A DNA stretch of 18,615 nt from Methanodesulfokora sp964525965 (lineage in GTDB: Archaea; Korarchaeota; Korarchaeia; Korarchaeales; Korarchaeaceae). Positions 1 to 6,536 of the stretch are shown piece by piece. Under the pieces are notes generated by a model that saw only the letters and a list, made by a program, of their open reading frames with translations, searched no databases and was not told the DNA's origin. Numbering within the stretch: position 1 is the stretch's first letter; the number at the start of each line of letters is the position of its first letter. The DNA lies in NCBI GenBank assembly GCA_964525965.1, contig CAZGKA010000043.1, positions 1-18,615 of the forward strand, read 5' to 3'. The position numbers and the translations under genes were made by a program.

Positions 1-1
1 C

Positions 2-373
2 GGAATATTAGAGCTCATGGAGGTGGGGAAGACGAGATACTCCTTAGGGACAAATATCATGGCGGGTCTTGAGCTCGCTAGGAACTGTGAAGAACCTGTG
101 GTTGTCCTGATAACTGATGAGCAGGCCAACATAGCGAACGACCCCGGAGAGATTGATATAATCGATGAGATCTCCAGGACCAAGGAGTTTGTACTGGTCA
201 ACCCGTCCCCCTATCCCACCCACATAGTCAGGCCGAGGAGGAACATCATCTACCTGCCGGCGTCAAATCCAGAAGGAATGATGGGTGCCCTAAAGCTCAT
301 TAACCTCAAATCGTTAGCTAGAACCAAGAGAAGCGCCAAGGAGATCTTTCTTGAGTTTTCGGGAGAGGTCTGA
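2..373 (+). CDS. VWA-domain protein, C-terminal part (5' truncated by window edge)
   Basis: The open frame runs in from the window edge (codons start at base 2) and stops at 371-373, so only the last ~123 residues are visible. The stretch SLGTNIMAGLELA, followed about 20 residues later by VVVLITDEQANIAND, matches the second half of a von Willebrand factor A domain. The Thr of GTN and the Asp of ITDE sit where MIDAS metal-binding residues 2 and 3 lie; the first MIDAS motif (DxSxS) would be upstream of the window. VWA domains in archaea usually serve as metal-dependent protein-binding modules, often partnered with AAA ATPases or RNA-binding domains, none of which can be seen here. The internal ATG at 17 lies mid-domain and is not a credible start. 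The next gene begins 18 bases after the stop, so the two may be co-transcribed. The family call is fairly secure; the specific role is unknown. Confidence 0.65.
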   Translation, partial: GILELMEVGKTRYSLGTNIMAGLELARNCEEPVVVLITDEQANIANDPGEIDIIDEISRTKEFVLVNPSPYPTHIVRPRRNIIYLPASNPEGMMGALKLINLKSLARTKRSAKEIFLEFSGEV

Positions 374-391
374 GGGGACCTCTCCACTGTT

Positions 392-808
392 ATGAGGGAG
401 GAGATATTGTGTGGAGCTTTTCTGGTCCTCTATCTTTTGGGACCCCTACTGGCGATCCCCATGGGGCTCAGGCTGGTCTACGTGAAGTCTGGATCAATGA
501 TCCCGACACTATTCCCCGGAGATCTTGTCCTGGTTCAGCGCCCATCGAGATTGAGGCCTGGGGACATAGTTGTATTCAGGACCGACGATGGACTGGTCAT
601 TCACAGGTTGATGGGAGTTCGGGATGGCACGGCCTACACGAAGGGGGATGCCAACAGGTTCGGGGAGCGCTTTCCGGAGAGGTTGATCGTCTACAAGGTC
701 GTGTCACTGATGGGCGTCCCGATACACTTCCCGCTGGCGGGCTTCCTGTATTGGGGAGCTTCCATCCTCAGAGCAAATTTGAGGAAGTTCCGTGGTAACG
801 CTTTTTAG
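392..808 (+). CDS. Signal peptidase I, archaeal Sec11 type
   Basis: This 138-residue membrane serine protease should remove signal peptides from proteins exported by Sec. The sequence has an N-terminal hydrophobic segment (about residues 8-28), then VKSGSMIPTL with the nucleophile Ser35. His71 lies in the VIHR motif, where bacterial enzymes carry the general-base Lys, and Asp86 lies in TKGDAN. That Ser/His/Asp set marks the archaeal and ER branch (family S26B). A second hydrophobic stretch near residues 112-126 may re-associate with the membrane. The length is normal for short archaeal versions. The ATG at 392 leaves a full first helix; a purine-rich GAGG stretch lies ahead of it near 371-376. 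It follows the VWA gene by 18 bases and is followed by T-runs at 801-805 and 820-824. Confidence 0.93.
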   Translation: MREEILCGAFLVLYLLGPLLAIPMGLRLVYVKSGSMIPTLFPGDLVLVQRPSRLRPGDIVVFRTDDGLVIHRLMGVRDGTAYTKGDANRFGERFPERLIVYKVVSLMGVPIHFPLAGFLYWGASILRANLRKFRGNAF

Positions 809-826
809 CACCCTACCCAATTTTTA
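799..826 (+). terminator. T-runs after the signal peptidase gene
   Basis: Two T5 tracts (801-805, overlapping the stop codon, and 820-824) follow the signal peptidase gene. Archaeal termination commonly needs only such T-tracts. The first tract could instead act as a box A for the next gene, because it lies about 26 bases ahead of a start near 829 and the TTG is at 839. The sequence does not decide between these. Confidence 0.35.
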
Positions 827-838
827 GCTGGGAGCCTC

Positions 839-1798
839 TTGTCGGGGGCCATCGTCCTGGGCTTAGGACTCGTGTTAACGCTCCTCCACTCAGTTCTCAT
901 GTGTTCTTGGCTGGCCGATGGGGATCTCCTCTCCCTTGAGACGTCCATCGCCTTTTTAGTGATTGGTCTGCTGCTTATAGGCGCTGTCAGAAGGAAAAAC
1001 GTCAGAAGAGCTAGAGAAATGGTCCCGGAATTCTCCTACGGCCTTGAGAATCTGGGATGCCTGTGGAGCGGCTTGAAGCTTACCGATGTGATCTCCATGT
1101 ACCTCCTCTGCTTTCTGATAACCTCCGCTGTCGTCCTAGTGACGGGTGAGAGCCTCGTGGAGGTCTGGGGCGCCATGTACTTCATACTCACGGGTGCCCT
1201 CTGCCTGACCTATCCCCTGTTCTATCATCCGACAGCCTCGGAACTTGTGAAGGTGGCAGATGCTCTCAGATCGATGTCCTCCAAGATCAGGGTTAGGGGG
1301 TTCGCCTACGCAAGGGGATGTGGCCTCCTGGTGGAGCTGGAGGATGGGCTGCTCTCGACCTCCATTCCCCCATTCTCGGAGGCGGTTCCGTTCACCCTCC
1401 TCAGCGCCATCAAGAAGAGTGGGGGAGAAGTCCTAGACGATGAGATAATCTTCGTGAAGCCTGAAGAAGAGTGGAAGGAGCGTTTCTCCCTGCTTTCCTT
1501 GGCTGACTGGCATCTCCCACCCATTTTAAGAAGGGAGGAAGGATGGCGCTCCTTGAACGCCGACGGACTTCTGTACAGAGCTTCCAGGGGAACCTTGAAC
1601 CTTCCGCATCCTCGGAAGAGATGGAGAAGGATCGAGGTCAGGGGGGAGGTGTTCTGTGCTCACCCTGGTAAAAGAAAGATCAAGAGGACCGAGAAGAGCT
1701 ATGACTATTCAGTGAAGCTCGTCGTGAGGTTCCTAGCGGAGGTCAGAAAAGTTCTTGAAGCACCTCACAGCTCGAACTCGGCCACCAAGATGGTGTGA
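839..1798 (+). CDS. Four-helix membrane protein of unknown function
   Basis: I do not recognise this 319-residue protein. Its N-terminal ~130 residues carry four hydrophobic segments (about 4-24, 36-51, 84-102, 109-128), with a basic loop after the second (RRKNVRRAR), implying that this loop is cytoplasmic. The C-terminal ~190 residues are soluble, mixed alpha/beta and strongly basic towards the end (PRKRWRRIEVR, GKRKIKRTEK). The only start available upstream of the first helix is the TTG at 839; an in-frame stop at 806-808 and no ATG or GTG lie between. It follows the signal peptidase by 30 bases on the same strand, so it may share its transcript. Its last 34 bases overlap the 3' end of the convergent exonuclease gene. 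The consistent membrane topology and codon use argue that it is real. Confidence 0.75.
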   Translation: MSGAIVLGLGLVLTLLHSVLMCSWLADGDLLSLETSIAFLVIGLLLIGAVRRKNVRRAREMVPEFSYGLENLGCLWSGLKLTDVISMYLLCFLITSAVVLVTGESLVEVWGAMYFILTGALCLTYPLFYHPTASELVKVADALRSMSSKIRVRGFAYARGCGLLVELEDGLLSTSIPPFSEAVPFTLLSAIKKSGGEVLDDEIIFVKPEEEWKERFSLLSLADWHLPPILRREEGWRSLNADGLLYRASRGTLNLPHPRKRWRRIEVRGEVFCAHPGKRKIKRTEKSYDYSVKLVVRFLAEVRKVLEAPHSSNSATKMV

Positions 1799-2535
1799 TC
1801 CGAGGGCCTCTCCATCAGCCGGGGACGAAGGTCCACGTAACAGTCCAGGGATCTGTCGGCCAGCGCTCTGGTGGCAAGGACGTGATCCACCCTCCATCCG
1901 ATCCCCCTCTCCACAGCCTTAGGAGCTCTGTAGTCGTAGAAGGTGTACTTTCTCTCGTCAGGGTGGTGCTTCCTCAGGAGGTCGATGAACCCCCATGAGA
2001 GGAGGTGCTTGAAGGCCCTCCTGGCGTCCACGTGGAAGTCCACGTGGTTCCTCAGTCTCACAGGATCGTAGACATCTATTGGATCGGGGGCCACGTTCAT
2101 GTCCCCGCACAGAAGCACAGGCCACCCGGGATCGTAGCTCTCCTCGAAAAGCCTCCTGAGGTCCTTCAGCCACCTCAGCTTGTACTGATAGTAGGGGCTG
2201 TCGATCCTGCGTCCTTGGGGGACGTAGACGTTCACCACGTGGATCCCCCTGTAGACCCCTCTGATGAGGCGGTCGCTGTCCCTGCCGAACAGCCCGTACT
2301 TCACGTCACTCAACTTCCCCTTCGAGGCTATCGCCACGCCGTTGCGACCGCCGGATCCCCTGAAGACCACCTTGTATCCTATCTCCGAGAAGGGCTTCAC
2401 GGGGAAGTTGAGATCGTCCACCTTCGTCTCCTGCATGCAGAGGAGATCCGGCTCGTTCTCCCTGATCCAAGGTATGACTATGTGGAGCCTGCTCCTTATC
2501 GAGTTGACGTTGTAGGTAGCTACCCTCAGCCTCAT
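1765..2535 (-). CDS. xthA: Exonuclease III / AP endonuclease (ExoIII family)
   Basis: This 256-residue protein belongs to the Mg-dependent exonuclease III family, which cuts the backbone 5' to abasic sites and trims 3' blocking groups in base-excision repair. Family motifs appear in order: TYNVNSIRSR with Asn9, CMQETK with the metal ligand Glu36, NVYVPQG near 102-108, LLCGDMNVAP with Asp145 and Asn147, and the C-terminal RPSDHTILV with Asp246-His247. The length matches the single-domain bacterial and archaeal enzymes, and it starts right at the core with no extension. The ATG at 2535 lies only 3 bases after the permease stop, so it is translated from the permease transcript; a GAGGT about 8 bases before the ATG can serve as ribosome binding site. 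The 3' end overlaps the convergent membrane-protein gene by 34 bases. Pairing with an amino-acid permease has no obvious functional logic. Confidence 0.95.
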   Translation of the reverse strand: MRLRVATYNVNSIRSRLHIVIPWIRENEPDLLCMQETKVDDLNFPVKPFSEIGYKVVFRGSGGRNGVAIASKGKLSDVKYGLFGRDSDRLIRGVYRGIHVVNVYVPQGRRIDSPYYQYKLRWLKDLRRLFEESYDPGWPVLLCGDMNVAPDPIDVYDPVRLRNHVDFHVDARRAFKHLLSWGFIDLLRKHHPDERKYTFYDYRAPKAVERGIGWRVDHVLATRALADRSLDCYVDLRPRLMERPSDHTILVAEFEL

Positions 2536-2538
2536 CCC

Positions 2539-3855
2539 TCAGACCTCTCCCCCTGATCTGCTGAGGGTCTCTGTCCTCGTGGAGAACGATCTCTTGGTCG
2601 CTGATCTGTACATCTTCTCCACTAAGATAGCTCCTCCAAATATCACCCAGGTGGTTACGAAGACCTCCTTGCTCGTCTGCCACTGATAGAACATCAGAAG
2701 GGCAAATATCGCTGAGATCATCACAAAACTCAGGGCTATGAACGGTTTGTTCCCTCCGGTCTCGTCGGCCAGCCTGTAGTGAGCTGCCACGGCAGATATG
2801 TAGATCATGAGCATCACAGCGCTGCACATCGACGCTATCCCGTTCAGGTTGAACAGGAGGGCGAACACCAGTCCGAGGCCCGCGGTTATGTAGAGACCCT
2901 CGGGCGCTGAGAACCAGGCCTTCCTCTCGAATATCGGGGGGAGCTCTCCCTTCCTGGCCAGAGCGTAGGCTATGTTGGCCCCTCCGTACAGCGTAGCGTT
3001 TATGGCTGACGAGGTGGAGAACAGTGCCCCTAAAGCCACCAATGTGAAGCCCAGCTGACCGAGGAAGGGTTTAGCTGCTTCAGCCAGGGCGTAGTCCTCG
3101 GCCTTTATCAGCTCCTTGAGGGGAAGGTTGCCCACGGCCACGACCGCTATCATCACGTAAACCGCTGTCACTATGATCAGGCTCAGGTAGATCGCCCTGG
3201 GCACGTTCCTCTCAGGGTTCTCTATGTTCTCGGAGGCGTTGGTGACGAGCCCGAAGCCCGTGTAGGTGAGAAAGAATATGGTCGCCGCATACACGGCACT
3301 CATGATCCCCTCAGGGCTTATCTCGGGGGCCACCATCTTGGGGCTTATCGTCCAGATGCCCCCCAGAATGAAGATCCCGAGGACCACCAGCTTCACCAGC
3401 ACTATCAGCGACTCAGCCCTGCCCACAGCCTTGGAGCCGAAGAAGTTCAGGGCCGTGAAGGTCGATATCACCACAACCTCCACGACCCCCATCAGGAGCC
3501 TGCTCTGCTCCAGTCCCACTAGGGCCAGGAAGTAGCCTGCAAAGGCGCTGGCGAACAGGGATATGGAGATCACGTAGCTCATCCACATGAGAAGGGCCAG
3601 GGTTCCTGTGATGGCGTTGTCGCCTATCCCCCTTATTATGAACTCTATGGGTCCGGCGTTCGATATGAACTTGGATCCCATCTTCGCGTAGGAGTAGGCG
3701 ACCATGAAAGCAGCTATCGATGACAGGAGGAACGCCAGGGGCAGGTTCCTCCCAGCTATCTGAGCTCCCACGCCGAGTATCGAGAATATACCCGCTCCTA
3801 TTATGACACCGACCGCTATGGAGGTGGCCTCCCAGAGGTTAAGCTTCCTCTCCAA
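2539..3855 (-). CDS. APC-superfamily amino acid permease
   Basis: This 438-residue, roughly 12-helix transporter should move amino acids or related amines across the cytoplasmic membrane with a proton or by exchange. The first helix carries the APC signature GVIIGAGIF (about residues 16-24), the substrate-backbone-binding segment of the fold. Further helices include FFLTYTGFGLVTNASENIENPERNVPRAI, shown here in part for the conserved ENxxNPxxNxPR loop (residues ~208-220), which is typical of the family. The substrate cannot be inferred. The start is TTG at 3855, chosen because the N-terminus MERKLNLWEA aligns with family N-termini and because a box A at about 3884-3896 would start transcription near 3864, nine bases upstream. 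It has its own promoter and does not need read-through from the CARF gene 54 bases upstream. Exonuclease III follows 3 bases after its stop. Confidence 0.92.
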   Translation of the reverse strand: MERKLNLWEATSIAVGVIIGAGIFSILGVGAQIAGRNLPLAFLLSSIAAFMVAYSYAKMGSKFISNAGPIEFIIRGIGDNAITGTLALLMWMSYVISISLFASAFAGYFLALVGLEQSRLLMGVVEVVVISTFTALNFFGSKAVGRAESLIVLVKLVVLGIFILGGIWTISPKMVAPEISPEGIMSAVYAATIFFLTYTGFGLVTNASENIENPERNVPRAIYLSLIIVTAVYVMIAVVAVGNLPLKELIKAEDYALAEAAKPFLGQLGFTLVALGALFSTSSAINATLYGGANIAYALARKGELPPIFERKAWFSAPEGLYITAGLGLVFALLFNLNGIASMCSAVMLMIYISAVAAHYRLADETGGNKPFIALSFVMISAIFALLMFYQWQTSKEVFVTTWVIFGGAILVEKMYRSATKRSFSTRTETLSRSGGEV

Positions 3856-3883
3856 GGGAACCGCCGATCACAGAAGTCGCTTC

Positions 3884-3896
3884 GAAATTAAAAAAG
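3884..3896 (-). promoter_or_regulatory. Box A promoter of the permease/exonuclease operon
   Basis: On the minus strand this reads CTTTTTTAATTTC, an AT-rich box A in a GC-rich setting. Its centre is about 26 bases ahead of position 3864, giving a leader of some 9 bases to the TTG at 3855. Confidence 0.5.
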
Positions 3897-3909
3897 ATCC
3901 TGCCGAGGA

Positions 3910-4665
3910 TCAGCGACCGACCTCTCCCACAACCTCCGCCAGAACCTCGCCAAGCCTCCTCCCATAATCTGTGGGTATCGCCTTCCTTCCAGATCTCTGA
4001 ACCAATCCGGAGGCGAAGAGCAAGTTGAACAGCTCCTCGTCCTCTATCGTTCCTCCCCTCAGCATACCAACAACCTTCCTCAGGTGGCTGTAGGGGACAG
4101 GTATCAGGGGCAGCCTGATCACGAAGAACTCGCTCAGAGGGGGCCACATGATCGGATCAAGCTCCTCCCTGTTCCTCAGGTAGAAGTCCCTCCTGTTCTC
4201 GGATCTGTAGAGATCATCTATCAGTCCCCTGACGGACTCTAAAGCGGCGTTCATCTCCTTAACATTCCTGTTGATCACGTGGTACACTCCCCTGACCGCG
4301 AGGAGCTGGGAGAGCATCGCCAGCTCGACCGACATGTTCTTCCTCCCTCCGGAGATTAGAACCATTCTCTCCCCAGTCTCCTCCGTCAGGCACCTTCCCG
4401 CTATTCTCATGAACTCCAGAGAATCCTCCTCGCTGTTTATGTCGTCAAAGGGGAGGTCTACGACCTCCATCCTCATGCCCCTGAAGTCGTCCCTGACGGA
4501 CACCGCTGTCTCTATCAGAACAACGCCCTCCCTGACCTTCTCGTTGTCCGTGGCCAGCAGGACAAGTTTCCTCGGTATGAAGTCTCTCTTTAAGAGGTAT
4601 AAAAGGAACTCGGTAACAACGGGAGGATTCATCCCGACAGCAGCCACTACAACTCCGGATCGCAT
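3910..4665 (-). CDS. CARF-domain protein with C-terminal winged helix (CRISPR-associated type)
   Basis: This 251-residue protein begins with a Rossmann-like strand and loop, GVVVAAVGMNPPVVTE (residues 4-19), and has LISGGRKNMS at 103-112. The pair (VG-x-PxVVTE early, SGGRKxMS midway) is characteristic of CARF-like domains in CRISPR-associated proteins of the NE0113/Csx14 and Csa3 kind, which bind cyclic oligoadenylate. Residues ~183-245 look like a winged helix (HLRKVVGMLRGG, EELFNLLFASGLVQRSGRKAIPTD), suggesting a ligand-controlled DNA-binding regulator like Csa3. No nuclease motif (HEPN R-x4-6-H or PD-ExK) is evident. ATG 4665 is preferred over TTG 4671 because the box A at 4684-4694 predicts transcription from about 4663-4665. 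No cas gene or repeat array is in the window, so this is an orphan here. The C-terminal winged helix is inferred from pattern only. Confidence 0.65.
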   Translation of the reverse strand: MRSGVVVAAVGMNPPVVTEFLLYLLKRDFIPRKLVLLATDNEKVREGVVLIETAVSVRDDFRGMRMEVVDLPFDDINSEEDSLEFMRIAGRCLTEETGERMVLISGGRKNMSVELAMLSQLLAVRGVYHVINRNVKEMNAALESVRGLIDDLYRSENRRDFYLRNREELDPIMWPPLSEFFVIRLPLIPVPYSHLRKVVGMLRGGTIEDEELFNLLFASGLVQRSGRKAIPTDYGRRLGEVLAEVVGEVGR

Positions 4666-4683
4666 GAACAAACTTCTGGCCTA

Positions 4684-4694
4684 GCTTATTAACG
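4684..4694 (-). promoter_or_regulatory. Box A of a leaderless promoter for the CARF gene
   Basis: The minus strand reads CGTTAATAAGC. Its centre lies about 25 bases before the ATG at 4665, the spacing expected when transcription starts at the initiation codon itself. No Shine-Dalgarno sequence lies between, consistent with a leaderless message, and this decides the start against the upstream TTG. Confidence 0.5.
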
Positions 4695-4781
4695 TTTTCT
4701 TACGGTTTTTGATCCGAAGAGCCTTCTCCCTGAAAAAAGCGCCAGGGCCAATACTCTCCATGGGAGTACTGCCGGAGAATA

Positions 4782-5002
4782 TTGTTGGGAGAGGAAGAGG
4801 AGAAGATGCTAATCAGGGAGACGGGAATCATATCCTCGTTTGCAGGAGAGGCGAGAAATCTTTTTTGTTGAGGAGATGCACAGGTTGGAGCGTTCATCTC
4901 AGGTCATAGAGGCTGGAGATGTGTTGGTTCCATAACGAGAGCCGAGAGGCTATGGGCAGGATGTATCGACTTAGGGCCGACAGATCGGACTTATCGGCCT
5001 GA
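4782..5002 (+). pseudogene. Possible frame-broken small gene(s) in the 4680-5119 gap
   Basis: The 440-base gap before the next intact gene has no long frame. A short frame with starts TTG 4782 or ATG 4806 reads protein-like text (MLIRETGIISSFAGEARNLF) up to a T6 tract at 4861-4866 and stops at 4869. If one T is removed, it continues in the +1 frame as VEEMHRLERSSQVIEAGDVLVP to a stop at 4933-4935. A third frame then has ATG 4919 to 5002 (ending YRLRADRSDLSA). The jump at a homopolymer could be decay, a sequencing error, or programmed slippage; purine-rich composition alone could also make random frames look coding. Between 5003 and 5119 I see only small hairpins. Function unknown; this is a weak call. 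Confidence 0.25.
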
Positions 5003-5100
5003 AGAGGGGACTTTCTGGGATCAAAAGGGGTTGAGAGGCTCTAGAACTCGGGGATCTAGCGTCGATCTCCCGTGGATGTCTGCTTATGATGGGGGTCATG

Positions 5101-5109
5101 ATTAAAACT
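5101..5109 (+). promoter_or_regulatory. Box A candidate for the four-cysteine protein operon
   Basis: ATTAAAACT is the only AT-rich element ahead of the small ORF at 5120. With the usual ~26-base spacing, transcription would begin near 5130, which would favour initiation at the in-frame ATG 5138 rather than 5120 or 5129. The start of the small protein is therefore uncertain by up to six codons. Confidence 0.35.
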
Positions 5110-5119
5110 TTAGTCAGAG

Positions 5120-5275
5120 ATGAAGAAGATGAGGGAGATGAAGAAGGAGCAGAGGAAGGAGGACGTGATGTGCATGAAATGTCCCTACAGGAGATCGTGT
5201 CCCACCAAGAACCCGCTCGCCTGCCCACTGCACCCGGCCGCAAGGTCGGCTCTCGGGTCAATCTTCGGGATGTGA
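5120..5275 (+). CDS. Small four-cysteine protein (51 aa), candidate metal-binding
   Basis: This short frame has in-frame ATGs at 5120, 5129 and 5138, an in-frame stop just upstream at 5111-5113, and a TGA at 5273-5275. The protein has a Lys/Glu/Arg-rich head (MKKMREMKKEQRKED), then CMKCPYRRSCPTKN and PLACPLHP: four cysteines spaced C-x2-C-x5-C-x7-C, with a His three residues after the last. Such a pattern suggests a small zinc knuckle or an Fe-S site, but I recognise no family. Its reality is supported by its link to the next gene: 12 bases separate its stop from the next ATG, and that gene's ribosome binding site (GGAGGG) sits immediately after its stop. No hydrophobic segment, so probably cytoplasmic. 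Alternative starts up to 5138 keep all four cysteines. Confidence 0.6.
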   Translation: MKKMREMKKEQRKEDVMCMKCPYRRSCPTKNPLACPLHPAARSALGSIFGM

Positions 5276-5287
5276 GGAGGGAGCTCG

Positions 5288-6523
5288 ATGGACCTGTCCT
5301 CGCTAGAACAGAATCTGAGCCCCCTGCTTCCCATCCTCTACCTTGTCGTGGTGGGGGCTGTTATCTCCCTCATATTCTCGTTGGTGGAGCTCTTTTCTGT
5401 GGATAGGGTCCTTAAGCTCGTCAGAGGGCACAGGGCCTTCGTCTTCATAGGGAAGGAGGTTCACTTCGGAAGGCTGGAGATACCGCCCAGGAGCAAGGGA
5501 GGATTCGAGGTCTTCTACATGGAGACCGACGTCGAGAACCCGCTGTCGCTCATAGCTTTTCTGGTGGAGAACTACCATGAGACCAAGAGAAAAGAGTTCC
5601 TTCAGAGAGCGGAGGTCTTGATGAACTCCTTGAAGAAACACGGCCTAGTGCCCGAGGATATGAAGATCGAGGATGTCGAGATAAACTCCTGGGCTCCTCC
5701 GAGCTTGGTATCCAGGAAGATCTACCCGAACGAGCTCAAGGACCTCTGGATGATGATAAGCTTCGTCGAGTACATGAACGAGGAGGAGAGAAAGAGGAGG
5801 TGGAAGGTCCTAGCTGACCTCTACAGGAAGGCGTTCATCCACAGAACCAAGAGGAGAGTATATAACGCCCTCAGCTACGTCAAGGATAAGCTTGCCTCAT
5901 CGCTCACGTCAACAACTGGAGCTCTGACGGGCGTCCTGCCGAAGGACATCCAGAAAGCAGTCCAAGAGGCACAGACCAAGGCGATAGGCGGCATAGTCGG
6001 ACAGACCTATGATCCCCTGCTGGAGAACAGCATAGGCAGGCTGGTGACCGTTAAGGTCAGCGATGTCGAGGGGGAGGAGAAGAAGTACCAGGGGGTTCTT
6101 GGGGAGTACTCCGACAAGTACATCTACGTGCTTGATGTGGACTACAGGCTCCAGCTGGTGGCCAGCGTGAAGGGCGATGAGACCTCCGTGAAGCCTGTTG
6201 TCCAGTTCTTCGGCAGGAAGCTGAGCTTCAAGCCCCACTTCTCGTTGATCAGAGGCGAAGAGGGAGGAATCATAAAGAACTCCTCTGACAGGCCCATAAA
6301 GATCGAGAAGATAGTTCAGGGAGATAACGAGATCAAGATAAACAAGGTCCTGTTTCCGGGAGAGGAGGTCAAGGTCAGCAGCCTCCCGAGCGACTGTTCC
6401 ATCCATTACGAGATAGCTCTGGAGTCCGACGTGGTCTGGCCGAGGAGTAGGGCCACGGTGATCGGTCTGGGAGATTATCCGCCGCAAGTCCTGGCATCCA
6501 TACTCTCCAAGATCAAGATCTAG
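5288..6523 (+). CDS. Membrane-anchored protein of unknown function
   Basis: I do not recognise this 411-residue protein. One strongly hydrophobic segment lies at about residues 12-36, followed by a basic stretch (VDRVLKLVRGHR), so the large C-terminal part is probably cytoplasmic. Residues ~40-75 look like short beta strands; 85-210 are helical and charged, including the basic patch EEERKRRWKVLADLYRK; residues 195-245 are low-charge and Ser/Thr/Gly-rich (SSLTSTTGALTG), possibly a linker; residues ~250-395 are beta-rich with repeated short strands. The ATG at 5288 has a GGAGGG at 5277-5282 spaced six bases away. It follows the four-cysteine protein by 12 bases and should form an operon with it. 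The convergent neighbour, 13 bases beyond its stop, is also a single-pass membrane protein with a cytoplasmic coiled coil. Confidence 0.8.
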   Translation: MDLSSLEQNLSPLLPILYLVVVGAVISLIFSLVELFSVDRVLKLVRGHRAFVFIGKEVHFGRLEIPPRSKGGFEVFYMETDVENPLSLIAFLVENYHETKRKEFLQRAEVLMNSLKKHGLVPEDMKIEDVEINSWAPPSLVSRKIYPNELKDLWMMISFVEYMNEEERKRRWKVLADLYRKAFIHRTKRRVYNALSYVKDKLASSLTSTTGALTGVLPKDIQKAVQEAQTKAIGGIVGQTYDPLLENSIGRLVTVKVSDVEGEEKKYQGVLGEYSDKYIYVLDVDYRLQLVASVKGDETSVKPVVQFFGRKLSFKPHFSLIRGEEGGIIKNSSDRPIKIEKIVQGDNEIKINKVLFPGEEVKVSSLPSDCSIHYEIALESDVVWPRSRATVIGLGDYPPQVLASILSKIKI

Positions 6524-6536
6524 GGTTCCTCTTTCC

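Noticed and set aside
2005..2556. 183-codon plus-strand frame opposite exonuclease III
   Set aside because: It is a His/Val/Pro-rich shadow of the clearly recognised exonuclease gene.
4709..4909. 66-codon plus-strand frame in the gap after the CARF gene
   Set aside because: It has a TTG start without a ribosome binding site, and the neighbouring frames read more like protein across the same bases.
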